The notes below the pieces were generated by a model, which saw only the letters and a list, made by a program, of their open reading frames with translations, was not told the origin of the DNA and searched no databases. A DNA stretch of 64,000 bases from CAYPTY01 sp964413935 (GTDB lineage Bacteria > Bacteroidota > Rhodothermia > Balneolales > Balneolaceae), in NCBI GenBank assembly GCA_964413935.1, contig CAYPTY010000009.1, forward strand, positions 1 to 64,000. The letters are read 5' to 3'. The stretch's first letter is position 1, and every line of letters starts with the position of its first letter. Both the position numbers and the translations under genes were made by a program. Positions 1 to 8,768 of the stretch are shown here, one piece after another.

Positions 1-106
1 TTACTGTGGTGATCGCTGCCGTTAATGTCGTCTTGCCGTGGTCTACGTGACCAATTGTGCCCACGTTCACGTGTGGCTTGGTCCGTTGAAAGGTCTCTTT
101 TGCCAT
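1..106 (-). CDS. tuf: Elongation factor Tu, N-terminal part (cut by window edge)
   Basis: EF-Tu is the GTPase that delivers aminoacyl-tRNA to the ribosomal A site. Only the first 35 codons are present, read leftwards from ATG at 104-106. They begin MAKETFQRTKPHVNVGTIGH and continue into the P-loop GHVDHGKTT, which matches EF-Tu closely. It is the last gene of the str operon, 31 bp after fusA, and is probably co-transcribed with it. The G-domain remainder and domains 2 and 3 lie outside the window. Confidence 0.95.
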   Translation of the reverse strand, partial: MAKETFQRTKPHVNVGTIGHVDHGKTTLTAAITTV

Positions 107-137
107 AGTTATCTAGTTACGTTTAAAAAATTTCTGT

Positions 138-2282
138 TTATGCTTCGCTTGAAATGATCTCTTCAGCCAGATTATCCGGTACAGCTTCATATTTTTCGAA
201 TTCCATCGAATAAACCGCTCTACCCTGAGTAGCTGATCGCAGATCAGTTGAGTATCCGAACATAGATGAAAGCGGAACATTGGCTTTCACCACAGATCCT
301 TCAGGACTGCTGTCCATGCTCTGGATGATTCCTCTTCGGCTGTTCAGGTCACCGATTACATCACCCATATATTCTTCAGGGGTGATAACCTCTACACGCA
401 TGATTGGCTCAAGCAGAACCGGCTTTGCTTTTCTGGCAGCCTCACGGAAGCCCATTTTAGCAGCCAGCTCGAAACTTAGCTGATCGGAATCCACATCGTG
501 GTAAGAACCGTCAAAAAGGCGGAAACCGATATTCTGAGCCGCATAATTGGCCTGAATACCGTTACCTAGTGCTTCTTTGAATCCTTTTTCCACGGAAGGG
601 ATAAATTCTTTAGGGATATTACCACCCACAATCTCGTTGATGAATACAAATCCTTCATGCTTGGAAACACGATCAGGTTTTGCTTCTACTGCTTCGTTGA
701 AGTACTCGATAGGAGCAATCTCGAATTGTATGTCAGCAAATTTACCTCTACCACCAGACTGCTTCTTGTAAAGCTCACGGTGTGTAACCGGCTTGGAGAT
801 GGTTTCTCGATAAGATACCTGTGGGGCACCCACATTTGCTTCAACCTTAAATTCACGACGCAGACGATCAACAATGATCTCAAGGTGAAGCTCACCCATA
901 CCGGCAATCGTGGTTTGTCCTGTTTCATCATCAGTACGGACCTGGAAGGTCGGATCTTCTTCAGCCAGCTTTTGCAGACCGGTACTCAGCTTCTCACTGT
1001 CCGCCTTGGTTTTTGGCTCAACAGCCAGTTTAATAACCGGCTCAGGGAAAGTGATTTGCTCAAGAATGATTGGGGAATCCAGATCGCAGAAAGTATCACC
1101 GGTGTGAACTTCCTTTACACCCACAACCGCAACAATATCGCCGGCCTGGGCTCTATCAAGGTCTTTCTTGTCGTTAGCATGCATCTCAAGCAGACGACCC
1201 ACGCGCTCTTTCTTGCCGGTTGATGAGTTCAGGATATAAGATCCTTTCTCCAGAGTACCGGAATAAACGCGGGTGAAGGTAAGCTTACCTACATAAGGGT
1301 CAGTCATGATTTTGAAAGCCAGTGCGGAGAACGGAGCGTTTACACTTGGCTCTCTCATAAGTTCTTCCTCAGAATCAGGAACCATACCTTTTACCGCAGG
1401 AATATCCAGTGGTGATGGCATGTAAGCCAGCACTTTGTCAAGCAGAGCCTGGACCCCTTTGTTCCGTAGTGCAGTACCGCACATAACGGGTGTAATATCT
1501 TTGGCGATGGTTGCCTTTCGGATAGCCGCTTCGATCTCTTCAACAGCAATCTCTTCTTCCATCAGGTATTTTTCCATCAGCTCTTCATCGTAGTCGGCGA
1601 TGGCTTCCAGCATCTTTACACGATACTCTTCCGCCAGTTCCTTCATGTCCTCAGGAATATCTACCACATCATACTTGGACCCGAGTGATTCCTCATCCCA
1701 GATGATACCTTCCATGCGAAGCAGATCAACTACCCCCTGGAATTTATCTTCAGCACCGATGGGCAGCTGTACAGGGATGGGATGTGCATTCAGCTTCTCG
1801 TCCAGCTGCTTGATTACATTCAGGAAGTCGGCACCGGTTTTGTCCATTTTGTTGACAAAAGCCATGCAAGGTACATTGTATTTGGTAGCCTGCCGCCAAA
1901 CAGTTTCGGACTGTGGCTGAACGGCACCCACGGAGTCAAGCACGAATACAGCACCGTCAAGAACACGCAGAGAACGTTCTACCTCAACAGTAAAATCCAC
2001 GTGACCAGGAGTATCAATGATATTGATGCGGTGGTCTTTCCAGATACAGTGTGTAGCGGCTGAGGTAATGGTAATCCCTCTTTCCTGCTCCTGCTCCATC
2101 CAGTCCATAGTGGCGGCACCATCATGCACTTCACCGAGACGGTGGCTTCGACCGGTATAAAACAGAATACGCTCGGTTACGGTTGTTTTACCGGCGTCGA
2201 TGTGCGCCATAATCCCGATGTTTCGGGTGCGGCGCATCATATCTAAAATCTTGGGATCTACTGCTGTTTTAACTTCTGACAT
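138..2282 (-). CDS. fusA: Elongation factor G
   Basis: This is the translocation GTPase of the ribosome, 714 aa, the usual EF-G length. The P-loop AHIDAGKTT lies near residues 20-30, followed by the switch region with RGITITSAA, the DTPGHVDF G3 motif and NKMD G4 motif, then EF-G domains II-V to the C terminus. The frame is open for 39 more codons upstream, but those overlap rpsG and look like read-through. ATG at 2280-2282 starts MSEVKTAV, 19 bp after the rpsG stop, as expected in the str operon. No second fusA copy is visible here. Confidence 0.97.
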   Translation of the reverse strand: MSEVKTAVDPKILDMMRRTRNIGIMAHIDAGKTTVTERILFYTGRSHRLGEVHDGAATMDWMEQEQERGITITSAATHCIWKDHRINIIDTPGHVDFTVEVERSLRVLDGAVFVLDSVGAVQPQSETVWRQATKYNVPCMAFVNKMDKTGADFLNVIKQLDEKLNAHPIPVQLPIGAEDKFQGVVDLLRMEGIIWDEESLGSKYDVVDIPEDMKELAEEYRVKMLEAIADYDEELMEKYLMEEEIAVEEIEAAIRKATIAKDITPVMCGTALRNKGVQALLDKVLAYMPSPLDIPAVKGMVPDSEEELMREPSVNAPFSALAFKIMTDPYVGKLTFTRVYSGTLEKGSYILNSSTGKKERVGRLLEMHANDKKDLDRAQAGDIVAVVGVKEVHTGDTFCDLDSPIILEQITFPEPVIKLAVEPKTKADSEKLSTGLQKLAEEDPTFQVRTDDETGQTTIAGMGELHLEIIVDRLRREFKVEANVGAPQVSYRETISKPVTHRELYKKQSGGRGKFADIQFEIAPIEYFNEAVEAKPDRVSKHEGFVFINEIVGGNIPKEFIPSVEKGFKEALGNGIQANYAAQNIGFRLFDGSYHDVDSDQLSFELAAKMGFREAARKAKPVLLEPIMRVEVITPEEYMGDVIGDLNSRRGIIQSMDSSPEGSVVKANVPLSSMFGYSTDLRSATQGRAVYSMEFEKYEAVPDNLAEEIISSEA

Positions 2283-2301
2283 TTCTGTTGATGAGTAGGT
2301 G

Positions 2302-2769
2302 TTAGAATCTAAAGTGAGCGAAAGCTTTGTTTGCCTCAGCCATACGGTGAGTCTCGTCTTTTTTACGAACCGCGCCACCTTCATTATTAGAGGCATCAAT
2401 CAGTTCGCGGGACAGTCTCAATGACATGGATTTGTCATTTCGGGATTTGGCTGAGCGAATCAACCAGCGCATTCCCAGTGCAGTACCCCGATCAGGTCTT
2501 ACCTCAACAGGCACCTGATAGGTTGCACCACCTACTCTTCGGGATCTCACTTCAACCACCGGAGTGGAATTCTGAAGAGCGGCCTTAAATACTTCAATAC
2601 CTGGCTCGCCGGTTTTTTCTTCTATAATACCGAAGGCCTGATAGAGGATGTTTCTGGCGGTGTTTTTCTTACCGCTTCTCATAAGGTTGTTAATGAAACG
2701 AGTGATCAGCTTATCCTCAAATAACGGATCCGGCTGTACATCTCTTTTTTCTGCTTTTCTTCTGCGCAT
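2302..2769 (-). CDS. rpsG: 30S ribosomal protein S7
   Basis: S7 is a primary 16S rRNA binder of the small-subunit head. The protein is 155 aa and starts MRRRKAEKRDVQPDPLF. It contains the conserved block VEVRSRRVGGATYQVPVEV around residues 76-94 and the MRWLI stretch that follows. It sits between rpsL (22 bp upstream) and fusA (19 bp downstream), the canonical str order. In E. coli S7 represses its own operon translationally; no clear equivalent site could be recognised here. Confidence 0.97.
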   Translation of the reverse strand: MRRRKAEKRDVQPDPLFEDKLITRFINNLMRSGKKNTARNILYQAFGIIEEKTGEPGIEVFKAALQNSTPVVEVRSRRVGGATYQVPVEVRPDRGTALGMRWLIRSAKSRNDKSMSLRLSRELIDASNNEGGAVRKKDETHRMAEANKAFAHFRF

Positions 2770-2791
2770 ATCGTTTCAGTTGTTTTAAATC

Positions 2792-3166
2792 CTAGCCTTT
2801 TGGTTTTTTGGTACCGTACAAGCTTCTGCTCTGAGTTCTTCCCTCAACGCCAGCCGTATCCAGGGTACCGCGAATGATGTGATAACGCACACCAGGCAAA
2901 TCCTTTACCCTTCCGCCCCGAATCAGAACAATACTGTGTTCCTGCAGGTTGTGTCCTTCACCAGGGATATAAGCCGTAACCTCAATACCGTTAGTCAACC
3001 GCACACGGGCTACTTTACGAAGTGCGGAGTTCGGTTTCTTTGGAGTAGTGGTGTACACACGGGTACATACCCCTCTTTTCTGCGGACAATTCTGTAGAGC
3101 AGGTGCAGTTGTTTTACTGACCTTACTTTTTCTACCTTTGCGAATGAGTTGTTGTATAGTTGGCAC
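2792..3166 (-). CDS. rpsL: 30S ribosomal protein S12 (GTG start)
   Basis: S12 is the decoding-centre protein, 124 aa. It has the family start MPTIQQLIRKGRK, the TTPKKPNSALRKVARV segment around residues 40-55 where streptomycin-resistance substitutions occur, and a second conserved loop GRVKDLPGVRYH. Both lysines typical of streptomycin-sensitive strains are present. The initiation codon is GTG at 3164-3166; no in-frame ATG fits the family N terminus. It is first in the str operon, with a candidate promoter about 40 bp upstream. Confidence 0.96.
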   Translation of the reverse strand: MPTIQQLIRKGRKSKVSKTTAPALQNCPQKRGVCTRVYTTTPKKPNSALRKVARVRLTNGIEVTAYIPGEGHNLQEHSIVLIRGGRVKDLPGVRYHIIRGTLDTAGVEGRTQSRSLYGTKKPKG

Positions 3167-3206
3167 TGTTCAAAAATTTGTTAACGATCATAAAATCGAG
3201 AGCCAG

Positions 3207-3240
3207 CTAATATAGGGAATTTTCGAATTGCATAGCAAAA
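3207..3240 (-). promoter_or_regulatory. Candidate str operon promoter
   Basis: Read on the minus strand, TTTTG (3236-3240) is followed after 21 nt by TATATTAG (3207-3214). This resembles the Bacteroidota-type pair TTTG (-33) and TAnnTTTG (-7) with the usual 19-21 nt spacing. It predicts a start site near 3200 and a leader of about 35 nt before rpsL. The -7 box is imperfect. Confidence 0.4.
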
Positions 3241-3357
3241 GAATTGTCCATTCAAAAAAGCAATTAATCAAAATTTATTCCGTATGCCGCTTTTCAGCCC
3301 CAATTCGACGGTTGCTGTTTTTACTTTTTGCTTAATTGATACATATCTGTATATCAA

Positions 3358-5421
3358 TTGAATCTTCTTTCTCTCCCGAATTTAAGCCAGAAACGCCTTC
3401 AGGCATTGCAGTCAGCGGGCATCCGATCAGCTGAGGACCTGCTCTACCTTTTCCCTTACCGTTATCTGGACCGCAGTAAAGTCGCTTCAGCCGGCAATCT
3501 GAGTGGTGAGGGTGAAGAGGTAACGATTGTCGGGAAAGTACTTTCCATTCAGGAAGCCGGCTTCGGTAAAAAGAAAAGGCTGGAAGTTCTGATCGGGGAT
3601 GAATTCAATGAAGTGAAGGGCATCTGGTTCCGGGGCACCTCCTATTTCAAGCGCTTATTTAAGAAGGGGGAAACCGTAGCCTTCTTCGGGCCGGTCAAAC
3701 GATATGGGCGGCGTTTATCCATTGTGCATCCGGAAGTGGATAAAATAACGACCGGTAAGGACATTGAGGATTTTTCCAGGGTGGTCCCCATCTATCCCAG
3801 CAATCAGGATTTCTCAAAGGCAAGGATTAGTTCCAAACTGATCCACGGCTGGATTCAGCACATTCTTGAAAAAGCCGAACTAAATGAATTCCTGCCAGCT
3901 GACCTGCTCAGTGAAATGAGCTTTCCTGAACTCCGGGAGGCGCTGGACTCCATCCACAATCCCAACAGTAAAACGGATTACCGGCAGGCGATTGAGCGTT
4001 TTAAGTTCGAAGAATTTTTTCTGTTTGAGCTGGGACTGGAGAAACTGCATAACCGAATACACAGCCGTAAAAGCGGATTTATTTTCGATGTGGATGGAGA
4101 ACACACACGGCGTTTTATTCAGGAAATCCTCCCTTTCCGGCTTACTGAAGGGCAGGAGAAGGCCCTTCAAGATATACGCCTGGATCTGAAAAGCGGATCC
4201 CAAATGAACCGTTTACTGCAGGGGGATGTGGGTGCGGGAAAGACCGTGGTTGCTGTGGCCGCAATGCTGATGGCCATAGATTCCGGTTTTCAATCGGCTT
4301 TCATTGCCCCTACGGAGATTCTGGCGGAACAGCATTTCCGCACCCTCAGCAAATACCTTCAGCCGCTGGGTATCAATGTGCGCCTGCTGGTGGGCGGACA
4401 AAAAAGCCGCCTCAGAACCGATATCCTAACCGACATCGAAGGCGGATCCTGCCAGGTGGTGGTGGGTACTCATGCCGTGATTCAGGAAGGGGTTCGATTC
4501 CACAAACTGGGCATGGCTATCATTGATGAGCAGCATCGCTTCGGAGTGAAGCAGCGTGCAGCCCTGCTTGACAAAGGGGATCATCCCCATATGCTGGTGA
4601 TGAGTGCTACGCCGATCCCACGCTCCCTGGCCATGACGGCCTATGGTGATCTGGATGTTTCAGTGATCAAAGGCTTGCCCGCGGGGAGAAAACAGATTAA
4701 AACAGCCGTGCGTGGTGAAAGCAAACGCAGGGATGTGCTTAGCTTTGTGAAGGATGAGGTAAACCGTGGCGGACAGATATATGTAGTGTACCCGCTGGTA
4801 GAAGAATCTGAAGCTCTGGATTTAAAGGACGCCACTGCCGGCTTTGAAAAGCTGAAAGCTACCTTTCCTGAGTTCCGGGTAGCGCTGGTGCATGGTAAGA
4901 TGAAGTCGGAGGAAAAAGACGCCATTATGCAGGCCTTCACTGCTGGTGATGTAGATGTCTTGGTTTCAACCACGGTGATTGAAGTAGGTGTAGATGTACC
5001 CAATGCCTCCGTGATGATCATAGAACACGCTGAGCGATTCGGGCTCTCTCAACTGCATCAGCTCCGGGGCCGAATCGGGCGGGGTGAAAGACAAAGTTAC
5101 TGCATCCTGATGCGGGGAAGTCAGGTCAGCGAACATGGCCGCATTCGGCTAAAGACCATGGCAGAAACCACCGACGGTTTTAAGATTGCGGAAACGGATT
5201 TGAAACTCCGTGGTCCGGGTGATTTTCTTGGCACCAAGCAAAGTGGCTTACCCGATTTCAGATTCGCGGATATTGTTGAAGATCAGTTATTGCTGATTCA
5301 GGCTAAAGAATGGGCCAGGAAGTTAATCAAAGCCGATCCTGAACTACAACAACATCCGAAACTGAAAAGGAAATTCGCTCCCTATTTTGAATCAAAAGCC
5401 AGGTTTTACGGGTTAGGGTAG
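3358..5421 (+). CDS. recG: ATP-dependent DNA helicase RecG (TTG start)
   Basis: RecG remodels stalled replication forks and Holliday junctions. The 687-aa protein has the N-terminal wedge/OB domain (about residues 1-230), then superfamily 2 helicase motifs: Walker A GDVGAGKTVVA, motif Ia AFIAPTEILAEQH, motif II DEQH with RFGVKQR, motif III SATPIPRSLAMT, and motif VI QLRGRIGRG. The only usable start is TTG at 3358: an in-frame TGA lies at 3337-3339 with no ATG or GTG between, and the next methionine is far inside the wedge domain. It diverges from rpsL and converges on typA across a repeat. Confidence 0.96.
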   Translation: MNLLSLPNLSQKRLQALQSAGIRSAEDLLYLFPYRYLDRSKVASAGNLSGEGEEVTIVGKVLSIQEAGFGKKKRLEVLIGDEFNEVKGIWFRGTSYFKRLFKKGETVAFFGPVKRYGRRLSIVHPEVDKITTGKDIEDFSRVVPIYPSNQDFSKARISSKLIHGWIQHILEKAELNEFLPADLLSEMSFPELREALDSIHNPNSKTDYRQAIERFKFEEFFLFELGLEKLHNRIHSRKSGFIFDVDGEHTRRFIQEILPFRLTEGQEKALQDIRLDLKSGSQMNRLLQGDVGAGKTVVAVAAMLMAIDSGFQSAFIAPTEILAEQHFRTLSKYLQPLGINVRLLVGGQKSRLRTDILTDIEGGSCQVVVGTHAVIQEGVRFHKLGMAIIDEQHRFGVKQRAALLDKGDHPHMLVMSATPIPRSLAMTAYGDLDVSVIKGLPAGRKQIKTAVRGESKRRDVLSFVKDEVNRGGQIYVVYPLVEESEALDLKDATAGFEKLKATFPEFRVALVHGKMKSEEKDAIMQAFTAGDVDVLVSTTVIEVGVDVPNASVMIIEHAERFGLSQLHQLRGRIGRGERQSYCILMRGSQVSEHGRIRLKTMAETTDGFKIAETDLKLRGPGDFLGTKQSGLPDFRFADIVEDQLLLIQAKEWARKLIKADPELQQHPKLKRKFAPYFESKARFYGLG

Positions 5422-5430
5422 GGTTTTGGG

Positions 5431-5530
5431 ATGTGAGATGTGAGATGTGAGAGATGGGATGTAGGATGTGAGACGTCACTGATCTAAAGTCCAATGTCCA
5501 ATGTCCAATGTCCAATGTCCAATGTCCAAC
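5431..5530. repeat. Two adjoining 7-bp tandem arrays between recG and typA
   Basis: The spacer between the convergent recG and typA genes is almost entirely 7-bp tandem repeats. Units of ATGTGAG (some degenerate) fill 5431-5472. After a 16-bp non-repetitive stretch, six GTCCAAT units fill 5489-5530 and stop exactly at the typA stop codon. No hairpin terminator is visible. Any open frame through here is a by-product of the repeat and is not called as a gene. Confidence 0.9.
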
Positions 5531-7348
5531 CTAAACCTTCGCCTTCTTCTCTTCCCGCTTTCTTTCGTTATGATCCAGATGGCGTTTGCGGATTCGAAGG
5601 CTTTTCGGGGTTACTTCCAGCAGTTCATCTTTGTCGATGAATTCAATGCACTGCTCGAGGCTCAGTTTCTTTGCCTGTGAAATTTTGACGGAGTCTGCCG
5701 TCTGAGTGGCGCGGTGGTTGGTCAGGTTTTTCTTTTTGGCCACATTCACAATCAGATCATCGCTGCGGTTATTGACACCTACTACCATCCCCTCATACAC
5801 CGGATCGCCGGGTTCCACAAAAAACTGTCCCCGATCCTGAATGCCTTCCAGTGCGTAGCCGGTCACATCCCCTTTTTCAAGGGCAATGAGCGCACCCCGG
5901 TTTCTTCCGGCAATTTCCCCGAAGAAGGGTTCGTATGCATCGAACTGCTGATGCATGATACCGGTACCACGCGTTTCAGTGAGCATTTCGCCCCGGAAAC
6001 CGATGAGTCCGCGGGATGGCACCCGGAAGGTAATTCGGTTATTTTCACCTTCCTGCCCCATCGAAACCATAATACCTTTGCGCTGCTGCAGATTGTCGAT
6101 TACCCGGTTAGAGTAATCCATGTGAACATCCACTACCACTTCTTCCACCGGCTCCAGTGTCTGTCCGTCTTCCTCTTTAAAAAGTACTTCGGGCCGCGAA
6201 ACAGAAAACTCATATCCTTCCCTGCGCATGGTCTCAATTAGGATAGCAAGTTGCAATTCACCCCGGCCGGATACTTTGTAGATATCCGGACTTTCAGTGG
6301 GCTCCACCCGCATAGCCACGTTGGTACGCGTTTCCCTGAACAGGCGATCCTTAAGCTGGTTGGAAGTCACATAATCACCTTCAAGCCCTGCAAAGGGTGA
6401 ATTATTCACCCTGAAAAACATGGCCATGGTGGGCTGATCAATATCTGTGTAGGATAGCGGGGTCAGATCCTTAATCGAAGTAAGTGTTTCACCGATGTGT
6501 ACATCTTCATAACCGGCCAGGGCAATGATGTCGCCGGCGGCGGCTTCCTCAACCGGTTCACGCTTAAGGCCGTGAAAAGTAAACAGTTTGGTGGCACGTC
6601 CTTTTTCTTTTACATCTCCCGCGGCATCCATCAGGGCGATTTCCTGATTCACCTTGATGGTGCCCTGCTCAATACGGCCAATGGCAATTCGACCCACATA
6701 ATCATTCCAGTCTACCGAACTAACCTGCATCTTGAAAGGCACCACGGTATTGCGTTCAGGTGGGGGGACGTGATCCACGATAATGTCCATCAGCGGACTC
6801 AAATCGGGTTCCGGCTTCTCCAGGTCAAATGTAGCCGTACCCTGTTTCGCGATGGCATAGAGAACCGGAAAATCTAGCTGCTCATCATGGGCATCCAGCG
6901 TCACAAAAAGATCAAAAATTTCATTCAGTACGGCATCAGGACGGGCATCCGCGCGGTCAATTTTGTTAATCACCACAATTGGGCGATATCCAAGAGCCAG
7001 TGATTTTCGGAGTACAAATTTGGTTTGTGGCAGGGGGCCTTCGGCTGCATCAACCAGTAAAATTACCCCATTCACCATTTTCAGGATGCGCTCCACTTCT
7101 CCGCCAAAATCGGCGTGGCCAGGGGTATCCACAATGTTGATTTTTGTATCCCCCCACATGACCGCCGTATTTTTGGCTGAAATGGTAATGCCTCTTTCTT
7201 TTTCGAGGTCACCGGAATCCATAACCCGGTCCTCCACCTGCTGGTTTTCACGGAAGGTTCCGGATTGTTTCAGGATCTGGTCTACCAGGGTGGTTTTTCC
7301 GTGGTCTACGTGGGCAATAATGGCAACATTGCGGATATCGGGGAACAT
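5531..7348 (-). CDS. typA: Ribosome-associated GTPase TypA/BipA
   Basis: TypA is an EF-G-like translational GTPase involved in 50S assembly and stress or cold growth. The protein is 605 aa, normal for the family. It has P-loop AHVDHGKTT, G2 with RGITISAK, G3 DTPGHADFGGEVER, G4 NKIDR, and the TypA-specific C-terminal domain, including SRGLIGFRGEMLTETRGTG. ATG at 7346-7348 starts MFPDIRNVAII, which fits the family; the 18 codons further upstream do not. A cold-shock gene lies divergently 300 bp away, which may be functionally meaningful. Confidence 0.96.
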   Translation of the reverse strand: MFPDIRNVAIIAHVDHGKTTLVDQILKQSGTFRENQQVEDRVMDSGDLEKERGITISAKNTAVMWGDTKINIVDTPGHADFGGEVERILKMVNGVILLVDAAEGPLPQTKFVLRKSLALGYRPIVVINKIDRADARPDAVLNEIFDLFVTLDAHDEQLDFPVLYAIAKQGTATFDLEKPEPDLSPLMDIIVDHVPPPERNTVVPFKMQVSSVDWNDYVGRIAIGRIEQGTIKVNQEIALMDAAGDVKEKGRATKLFTFHGLKREPVEEAAAGDIIALAGYEDVHIGETLTSIKDLTPLSYTDIDQPTMAMFFRVNNSPFAGLEGDYVTSNQLKDRLFRETRTNVAMRVEPTESPDIYKVSGRGELQLAILIETMRREGYEFSVSRPEVLFKEEDGQTLEPVEEVVVDVHMDYSNRVIDNLQQRKGIMVSMGQEGENNRITFRVPSRGLIGFRGEMLTETRGTGIMHQQFDAYEPFFGEIAGRNRGALIALEKGDVTGYALEGIQDRGQFFVEPGDPVYEGMVVGVNNRSDDLIVNVAKKKNLTNHRATQTADSVKISQAKKLSLEQCIEFIDKDELLEVTPKSLRIRKRHLDHNERKREEKKAKV

Positions 7349-7508
7349 GTAAATGATTAAGCTTGATGATTGACCCGACAAAGGTACGCTCTTTTTAAAC
7401 AATCCTTACCAAAAAACTCTCCGAAATTGCGCATTATTCAGAGCCCCAGTTAATTACAGAGGCTTTTATTGATGATTTAATTCGGTTATCGTTGTTTAAA
7501 TGGTTACA

Positions 7509-7539
7509 TTTTGAACGGTTTGAAAAAAATTTATACTTG
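7509..7539 (+). promoter_or_regulatory. Candidate promoter of the cold-shock gene
   Basis: TTTTG at 7509-7513 is followed after 18 nt by TATACTTG at 7532-7539. This is one mismatch from the TAnnTTTG -7 box of the Bacteroidota superphylum. It predicts a start near 7546 and so a leader of roughly 100 nt before the cold-shock ATG. The rest of the 7349-7508 spacer shows nothing recognisable. Confidence 0.4.
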
Positions 7540-7570
7540 TTCCGCCCGCTGTTGTACTGTATGGTATTTC

Positions 7571-7623
7571 AGCCTGCAGATCTAAGTTTTAATTGTTTTT
7601 CGCTTTACCAGCCTCTGCAGGCT
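7571..7623 (+). promoter_or_regulatory. 10-bp perfect inverted repeat in the cold-shock leader
   Basis: AGCCTGCAGA at 7571-7580 is perfectly complementary to TCTGCAGGCT at 7614-7623, with a 33-nt intervening loop. It is followed by a T-rich stretch and the cold-shock ATG 26 nt later. In RNA this would form a strong stem in the 5' UTR. It could be an attenuator or a temperature-responsive leader like that of enterobacterial cspA; the function is inferred only from position. Confidence 0.5.
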
Positions 7624-7648
7624 TACTTTTTTAACACATAAAAAACAC

Positions 7649-7858
7649 ATGAATAATACAGTACAAGGAACCGTTAAGTGGTTCAATGAATCAAAAGGTT
7701 ATGGATTTATACAGCAGGAGTCCGGTCCGGACGTTTTCGCTCACTACAGCGAAATCATTGGCGAAGGCTTCAAAACGCTGAAAGAAGGTCAAAGGGTCGA
7801 ATTTGAACTCTCTCAGGGTGAAAAAGGACCTCAAGCCGAAAAGATCATGGCAATCTGA
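7649..7858 (+). CDS. Cold-shock protein (CspA family)
   Basis: This is a single cold-shock domain protein of 69 aa, an RNA chaperone binding single-stranded nucleic acid. RNP1 appears as KGYGFI (residues 16-21) and RNP2 as VFAHYS (29-34). It begins MNNTVQGTVKWFNESKG, as Csp proteins do. It is monocistronic, with its own structured leader upstream and an intrinsic terminator immediately downstream. Which csp paralogue it is cannot be told from the sequence. Confidence 0.95.
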   Translation: MNNTVQGTVKWFNESKGYGFIQQESGPDVFAHYSEIIGEGFKTLKEGQRVEFELSQGEKGPQAEKIMAI

Positions 7859-7883
7859 GTCCTGATCTGACATTTTTAACATT

Positions 7884-7918
7884 AAGGCTCTCCCAAAAGG
7901 AGGGCCTTTTTTATTTTT
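7884..7918 (+). terminator. Intrinsic terminator after the cold-shock gene
   Basis: AAGGCTCTCC (7884-7893) pairs with GGAGGGCCTT (7899-7908) around a CAAAA loop. The stem is 10 bp with one G-U pair and is followed by a T-rich tract. It lies 25 bp after the stop codon. Confidence 0.9.
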
Positions 7919-7973
7919 GGTCACTAATGAATATTATCACACTCCTTTAAAAACAAGAGTTAGCATAATAACA

Positions 7974-8735
7974 ATGAAATTCAGCTTCATAATTAGCCTG
8001 CTGGTATTGCTGGCCATGACCGCCTGTTCCAGTACAAAAAATTCATCTGAAAAGAATACTTCAGGAGTTCCTGACAGCGAATCATCAGAAATAGCAACGG
8101 TTAATCAAAACTCTCAGAACAGTGATGAAAAAGAAAAACTTGAAGCATTGTACTGGCAGCGCATCCAGGAATCCAAAATGAATTTCACCGAAGCGGATGT
8201 AAAATTTATGTCCGGAATGATCGGCCACCATGCCCAAGCGTTGATCATGTCACAACTTGCTCCCGAAAACGGTGCCAGCCCGGAAGTTCAGACCCTAGCT
8301 GCTCGGATTATTAATGCGCAGGAAGATGAAATTAAAATTATGCAGGACTGGCTCAGAGACCGTAATCAGCCTGTTCCTGAAGTACATATTGACGGCCTGA
8401 ATCTGATGATTCACGGGGCTGGCCATGCAGGTCATATGGATATGGAAAGTGGCATGATGGATCACTCCTCCATGGTGGGAATGCTGAGCCCCGAACAGCT
8501 GATCGAATTGAGCGAAGCCCAGGGTGAAGAATTTGACCGACTATTTCTGAAATATATGATTCAGCATCATTCCGGTGCCATTGTTATGGTAGATGAACTC
8601 ATCGCCACTGACGGAGCTGCCCAGGATGAAGCTGCCTTTAAAATCGCTTCTGAAATTAATGTGGATCAGACCACTGAGATTGAGCGCATGCGCATCCTCC
8701 TGCTTAAGCTCACCGGTGATATTTCCGACATGTAA
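7974..8735 (+). CDS. DUF305 lipoprotein
   Basis: This is a 253-aa secreted protein. ATG at 7974 gives MKFSFIISLLVLLAMTAC, a lipoprotein signal whose cysteine is the likely lipidation site. The 19 codons open upstream are not signal-like and were left out. The rest is a DUF305 (ferritin-like helical) domain, with FMSGMIGHHAQALIMSQ near residue 80 and a second copy of the motif, MIQHHSGAIVMVDELI, near 203. Between them is a Met/His-rich linker (HGAGHAGHMDMESGMMDHSSM). Some DUF305 proteins, such as cyanobacterial CopM, bind copper in the periplasm, so metal binding is a reasonable inference. It probably forms an operon with the LVIVD gene 33 bp downstream. Confidence 0.9.
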   Translation: MKFSFIISLLVLLAMTACSSTKNSSEKNTSGVPDSESSEIATVNQNSQNSDEKEKLEALYWQRIQESKMNFTEADVKFMSGMIGHHAQALIMSQLAPENGASPEVQTLAARIINAQEDEIKIMQDWLRDRNQPVPEVHIDGLNLMIHGAGHAGHMDMESGMMDHSSMVGMLSPEQLIELSEAQGEEFDRLFLKYMIQHHSGAIVMVDELIATDGAAQDEAAFKIASEINVDQTTEIERMRILLLKLTGDISDM

Positions 8736-8768
8736 TTTGAATCAACACACAAACCAATCAACATTTCA

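Noticed and set aside
657..1223. 188-aa plus-strand frame inside fusA
   Set aside because: It overlaps confident fusA codons entirely and shows no recognisable motif.
5431..5530. Possible CRISPR array
   Set aside because: The units are 7 bp with no spacers of constant length and no cas genes nearby.
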